From positions 30,410 through 39,540 of the forward strand of contig PMYA01000080.1 of NCBI GenBank assembly GCA_003170935.1: 9,131 nt of DNA. Reading direction: 5' to 3'. Positions within the stretch are counted from its first letter, which is position 1, and every line of letters starts with the position of its first letter. Below the pieces are notes generated by a model. It did not search any database, was not told where the DNA came from, and worked only from the letters and a program-made list of their open reading frames with translations. This DNA is from Methanobacteriota archaeon (GTDB lineage Archaea > Halobacteriota > Bog-38 > Methanoflorentales > Methanoflorentaceae). Shown one piece after another: positions 6,377 to 9,131 of this stretch. Made by a program: the position numbers and the translations under genes.

Positions 6377-7306
6377 ATGAATTTAAAAGAGCTAGCAGAG
6401 CAGATAAGAGATCGTTTTTCTAATCAAGGAGTTAAAATTTCAGCTAGCGAGATAGAACAGCGCTTACATAGTCTCGTCGATGATTTTAAAGTACCGACAG
6501 AAGAAGCGAGCAGAAGTGTAGTTGCTTATTATTCTAAGCTCAATCTACAACAAGTATCGGCTTCAGCGACTGAAGTTATCTACTCAAAGATCAAAGACAT
6601 AAACACAGAGGACAAGTGGATCAATGTCCGCGTCCGTGTTGTTCAGCTTTGGGAGCCTAATTCACCATCCATCGCACAAGTCGGCTTGCTTGGCGACGAG
6701 ACCGGAACTATAAAATTCACTAGCTGGTCTAACGCAAAGTTGCCTATTCTTAAGGATGGAAAAAGCTATTCAATACGTAATGTTGTTACGAAATCTTGGC
6801 AGGGACGTTTCAGTATCAGTTTGAACAAAGCATCAGAAATTACTCCGCTCGATGAAGAAGTCGCAGTCGGTCGAGCAGAAGAAGAAATTTCCGGCACCAT
6901 TATCGATATCCAATCGGGTTCTGGACTTATAAAGCGATGTCCAGAGTGCAATCGTGTCGTCGTCAAAGGGCACTGTGCTGAGCATGGCACGGTAACCGGC
7001 CTTTACGATCTACGCATTAAAGGGGTGCTAGACGACGGTGAGGTTGTGACGGACGTATTGTTTAACCGCGAACTAACAGAAAGGTTAACAGGAATGACGC
7101 TGGCAGAAGCCAAAGAAAGAGCTATGGAAGCACTTGACCAAAACGTTGTCGCTGATGCTATGAAAGCTGTAACAATCGGAAGATACTACATAGTGCGCGG
7201 CAACAAAACGCCCCGATGGCTACTTGTAACAGATTTCACTGAGGCTCCACAAATTAAAGATGAAGACATTAGCGCCGTTCTCGCTCGAGCGCAGGAGCTC
7301 CTCTGA
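6377..7306 (+). CDS. rpa: Replication protein A, zinc-finger single-stranded DNA-binding protein
   Basis: Binds single-stranded DNA during replication, repair and recombination. The 309-residue protein has a helical N-terminal segment (about 1-60, with EIEQRLHSLVDDFKVPTEEA), then an OB fold at about 68-160 containing VRVVQLWEP, GLLGDETGTIKFTSW and GRFSISLNKA. A second OB-like region at about 170-290 is interrupted by a zinc ribbon, CPECN...CAEHG, with ligands C188, C191, C200 and H203. This layout resembles Methanosarcina RPA2/RPA3 and haloarchaeal Rpa3 proteins. A TTG at 6365 would add four residues, but the ATG at 6377 has GAGG six bases upstream and is the better start. The gene overlaps the next by one base (TGATG), the usual pairing of rpa3 with its COG3390 partner. 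All zinc ligands are present. Confidence 0.95.
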   Translation: MNLKELAEQIRDRFSNQGVKISASEIEQRLHSLVDDFKVPTEEASRSVVAYYSKLNLQQVSASATEVIYSKIKDINTEDKWINVRVRVVQLWEPNSPSIAQVGLLGDETGTIKFTSWSNAKLPILKDGKSYSIRNVVTKSWQGRFSISLNKASEITPLDEEVAVGRAEEEISGTIIDIQSGSGLIKRCPECNRVVVKGHCAEHGTVTGLYDLRIKGVLDDGEVVTDVLFNRELTERLTGMTLAEAKERAMEALDQNVVADAMKAVTIGRYYIVRGNKTPRWLLVTDFTEAPQIKDEDISAVLARAQELL

Positions 7307-7872
7307 TGGCGCTAAAACAGCGGGAAGTAGCGCGTCGCCTATATGCAAAAGAGCTGCAAGAGTCGACGCTCTTCTACAAAGAACACGATGATGCATACGC
7401 ACCACAGTATCTTTTGACCCCTACTGGTGCAAAATGTAATCGCGTATTTGTTGTAGGCACTTTGACAGAAAAAGAAAACGTCGGCGTTGACGCTGACTAC
7501 TGGCGTGCTCGAATAGCTGATCCAACGGGCGTTTTTCCAATATACGCCGGCCAGTATCAACAACAGGCAGTCACGCAACTAAGTTCGATAGAAGTACCTT
7601 CGTTCGTAGCCGTCATAGGAAAATTAAACGTTTTTCATGCTGACGAAGGCCCCGTTAAAGTGTCCATTCGTCCTGAGTTCATAAACGTCGTTGGCGCCGA
7701 AACAAGAAATAGGTGGGTCTTAGAGACCGCTGAAAAAACTCTTGAAAGGATTGAAATTCTAAAGCAAGGCGGCGAAAATGTAGCAAAAGTGCATGATTAC
7801 TACGGCACAGATACAAGCCCATACATAGCAGTTGTGATAGAAGCTGTTAAGACGCTAGTAAAAGAGAGCTAG
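7306..7872 (+). CDS. RPA-associated protein (COG3390 family)
   Basis: A 188-residue partner of euryarchaeal RPA. It has a helical N-terminus starting MALKQREVARRLYAKEL and a central OB-fold region (about 45-140) that includes RVFVVGTLTEKENVG, YWRARIADPTGVFPIYAGQYQ and VPSFVAVIGKLNVF, then RPEFINVV. It closes with a helix-rich tail (ETAEKTLERIEILKQGG onward). In haloarchaea such proteins co-purify with the cognate RPA encoded just upstream and are needed for its function; that is family knowledge. Here the ATG overlaps the rpa stop as TGATG, and GGAG lies 9 bp upstream within rpa, so translation is probably coupled. No zinc motif or catalytic residues are seen. Confidence 0.92.
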   Translation: MALKQREVARRLYAKELQESTLFYKEHDDAYAPQYLLTPTGAKCNRVFVVGTLTEKENVGVDADYWRARIADPTGVFPIYAGQYQQQAVTQLSSIEVPSFVAVIGKLNVFHADEGPVKVSIRPEFINVVGAETRNRWVLETAEKTLERIEILKQGGENVAKVHDYYGTDTSPYIAVVIEAVKTLVKES

Positions 7873-7877
7873 GTATA

Positions 7878-7887
7878 GTTAATAGTT
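7878..7887 (+). promoter_or_regulatory. Weak TATA-like element before the isomerase-like gene
   Basis: GTTAATAGTT lies about 35 nt before the first ATG. It would start transcription near 7908-7910, giving a nearly leaderless message, which fits the lack of a ribosome-binding site at 7918. The match to a TATA consensus is poor. Confidence 0.25.
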
Positions 7888-7917
7888 ATTCGCTTCAACG
7901 GATTATCCCGTAGTAAT

Positions 7918-8724
7918 ATGGTAATGATTTACGGTGTTTCATCAAGAATTGAACAAGACGTTAAGGAGTTTATCGTTAGCGCCGCTCAGACTTTTAATGC
8001 TATCGAACTCGTTTCCGAGTATCCACACGTACATTACAGCATATCTAACGTCCGCGTACTTACCGAACTAAAATCGAGCTACGGACTTACCTACACGATG
8101 CATGCACCTTTTTGTAGTGTAAATCTTGCTAGCATTAATCCAAAACTACAGGAAGCATCCGTAAACGAAATAGTCCACTCGATCACTTATGCCAACGAAC
8201 TCGGATGTGAGCTAGTCGTTGTCCACCCCGGCATTGTGAGCTATCCAAGAAACCTGCCAAAGTTTGAACAAATTTCAAAGAATAATCAGTACGACTCTTT
8301 TGTGCAGATTTGCGAAAAGGCAGAGGACGAAAAAATGCTTGTGTGTGTAGAGAACATGCCCCGGCTTCCACAAGCACTTAAACAGACATGGACAGGGGAA
8401 GCCCTCGTGCAGATTGTCGACGAGTTTGGATCTGTTTTCCTACAATTAGCACTGGACGTAGGTCACTGTAATACTACAGACATCCCTATACCACAGATGA
8501 TCCGATATTTTGGCTCACGGATCAAACACGTGCACATCCACGATAATGATGGGTATAGAGAGTCTCATTCGATCGTCGGGCAGGGTTCGGTGCCGTGGCG
8601 ATCGGTTTTAGAGACACTTCACGAGATACGATACAACGGGCTCCTCATTGACGAACATCGGACGATTGAGGGACAGAAACTCGGAAAAGAGTACCTAGAG
8701 CCGATTATTCAGTCTTGTTCTTAA
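7918..8724 (+). CDS. Sugar phosphate isomerase/epimerase-like TIM-barrel protein (AP endonuclease 2 family)
   Basis: A 268-residue xylose-isomerase-like TIM barrel (PF01261 type), related to endonuclease IV and to sugar isomerases. Likely metal or active-site positions follow the family order: H62 in YTMHAPF, H103 in VVVHPG, E145 in VCVENMP, D180 and H183 in LALDVGHCN, H206 and H208 in VHIHDN, and E246 in IDEH. The mid-protein PFCSVNLASINP segment and the IVGQGSVPW segment are also typical. The true substrate is unknown: the family covers isomerases, epimerases, dehydratases and nucleases, and this sequence does not decide. I note ATGs at 7918 and 7924; the second removes two residues and is equally plausible. 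Neither has a ribosome-binding site. It lies 45 bp after the RPA-associated gene and may be a separate transcript. Confidence 0.88.
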   Translation: MVMIYGVSSRIEQDVKEFIVSAAQTFNAIELVSEYPHVHYSISNVRVLTELKSSYGLTYTMHAPFCSVNLASINPKLQEASVNEIVHSITYANELGCELVVVHPGIVSYPRNLPKFEQISKNNQYDSFVQICEKAEDEKMLVCVENMPRLPQALKQTWTGEALVQIVDEFGSVFLQLALDVGHCNTTDIPIPQMIRYFGSRIKHVHIHDNDGYRESHSIVGQGSVPWRSVLETLHEIRYNGLLIDEHRTIEGQKLGKEYLEPIIQSCS

Positions 8725-8737
8725 TCGAAGATTCGAT
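8724..8737 (+). terminator. Small inverted repeat at the end of the isomerase-like gene
   Basis: ATCGAA-GA-TTCGAT overlaps the last base of the stop codon. It could form a short hairpin, but no T-run follows directly, so a terminator role is tentative. Confidence 0.22.
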
Positions 8738-9131
8738 GCTCAGAAGTTGATCTGGCTAGATGTTGTCGATTTAAAGATTAAAGCTTGCTATCTGCCTCTA
8801 AATCAACTATAATAACAAATTGACGCATGATTTAACTTCAATTAATTCTACGCCTCATACTTGCTGTGAAAATCTCGCCCCCATCGTTTGCCAATGACAA
8901 AGGTTTTACCTGCAAATGAATGAACGCTTTCAAACGCTAAATGAAAACCGTAATTACGACGAATTAAAGCCGGCAAATAAGTCTTTCTAAAACACCTTCT
9001 TATTTTGAAGTAATGTGAGGGAGACTCAATCCCCAAGTGCCCTTAAACTTTCCCATGTTAAAAGTCATGTAATGCTCCACGACTTCATCCGCAAGTGCTG
9101 CAAATCGTCAATAAAGCGATTTGCTGATACC
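8725..9131. other. Region without an intact gene; possible decayed minus-strand gene
   Basis: No plus-strand frame of useful length is present. On the minus strand, one frame from 8848 to 9036 gives 62 residues beginning at a TTG and ending in GKTFVIGKRWGRDFHSKYEA. It has an in-frame stop three codons upstream and no ribosome-binding site. An overlapping frame just upstream carries RFAALADEVVEHYMTFNMG, ending near 9005. Joining the two would require a frameshift, as expected of a pseudogene whose 5' part lies beyond the window. I do not recognise the family. The left part (8738-8847) is AT-rich with nothing notable. Confidence 0.35.

Noticed and set aside
1..9131. CRISPR arrays, insertion sequences, toxin-antitoxin or defence genes
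   Set aside because: No regularly spaced repeats, transposase motifs, terminal inverted repeats or small paired genes were seen by eye on either strand. C/D-box sRNA motifs were also not found in the spacers.

Overview
The window looks like chromosomal housekeeping DNA from a euryarchaeon, most likely a Methanosarcinales- or ANME-1/Syntropharchaeia-like member of the Methanomicrobia. The reasons are: topoisomerase VI A and B subunits in one operon, an archaeal type A RNase P RNA, a euryarchaeal zinc-finger RPA followed by its COG3390 partner, a tRNA without an encoded CCA, TTTATATA-type TATA boxes about 25 nt from expected transcript starts, and a dihydroorotase that resembles Methanosarcina enzymes as I remember them. 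The exact lineage is inference.

Layout. 1-128 (-): 5' end of a JAMM/Mov34 metalloprotease-like gene, cut by the window edge. 129-462: spacer with no convincing gene. 463-545 (-): tRNA-Leu(CAA). 699-4063 (+): a TATA-driven operon of a stand-alone RAM (Lrp/AsnC effector) domain protein, top6B and top6A. 4118-5927 (-): an AMMECR1-family gene followed by dihydroorotase (pyrC), convergent with the topoisomerase operon. 5949-5956: one near-palindromic TATA element placed symmetrically between AMMECR1-pyrC on the left and the RNase P RNA gene (5978-6271, +) on the right. 6289-6309: a 9-bp hairpin just before the next promoter. 6377-7872 (+): RPA and its associated protein, overlapping by one base. 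7918-8724 (+): a TIM-barrel sugar phosphate isomerase/epimerase-like protein. 8725-9131: no intact gene; minus-strand reading frames there are fragmented and may be a decayed gene.

How the genes work together. Topo VI relaxes and decatenates DNA during replication, and RPA with its partner protects single strands, so two DNA-maintenance operons flank an RNA-processing gene (RNase P RNA) and a pyrimidine-synthesis gene. The RAM-domain gene ahead of top6B hints that a small molecule may be sensed alongside topoisomerase production. That is the most functionally suggestive linkage here, but it is inference.

I found no CRISPR array, insertion sequence, toxin-antitoxin pair or defence cassette. 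No clear undescribed multi-gene system is visible. The better leads are the shared bidirectional TATA box, the RAM-Topo VI pairing, the shortened active-site region of dihydroorotase, the hairpin before the RPA promoter, and the unexplained right end.
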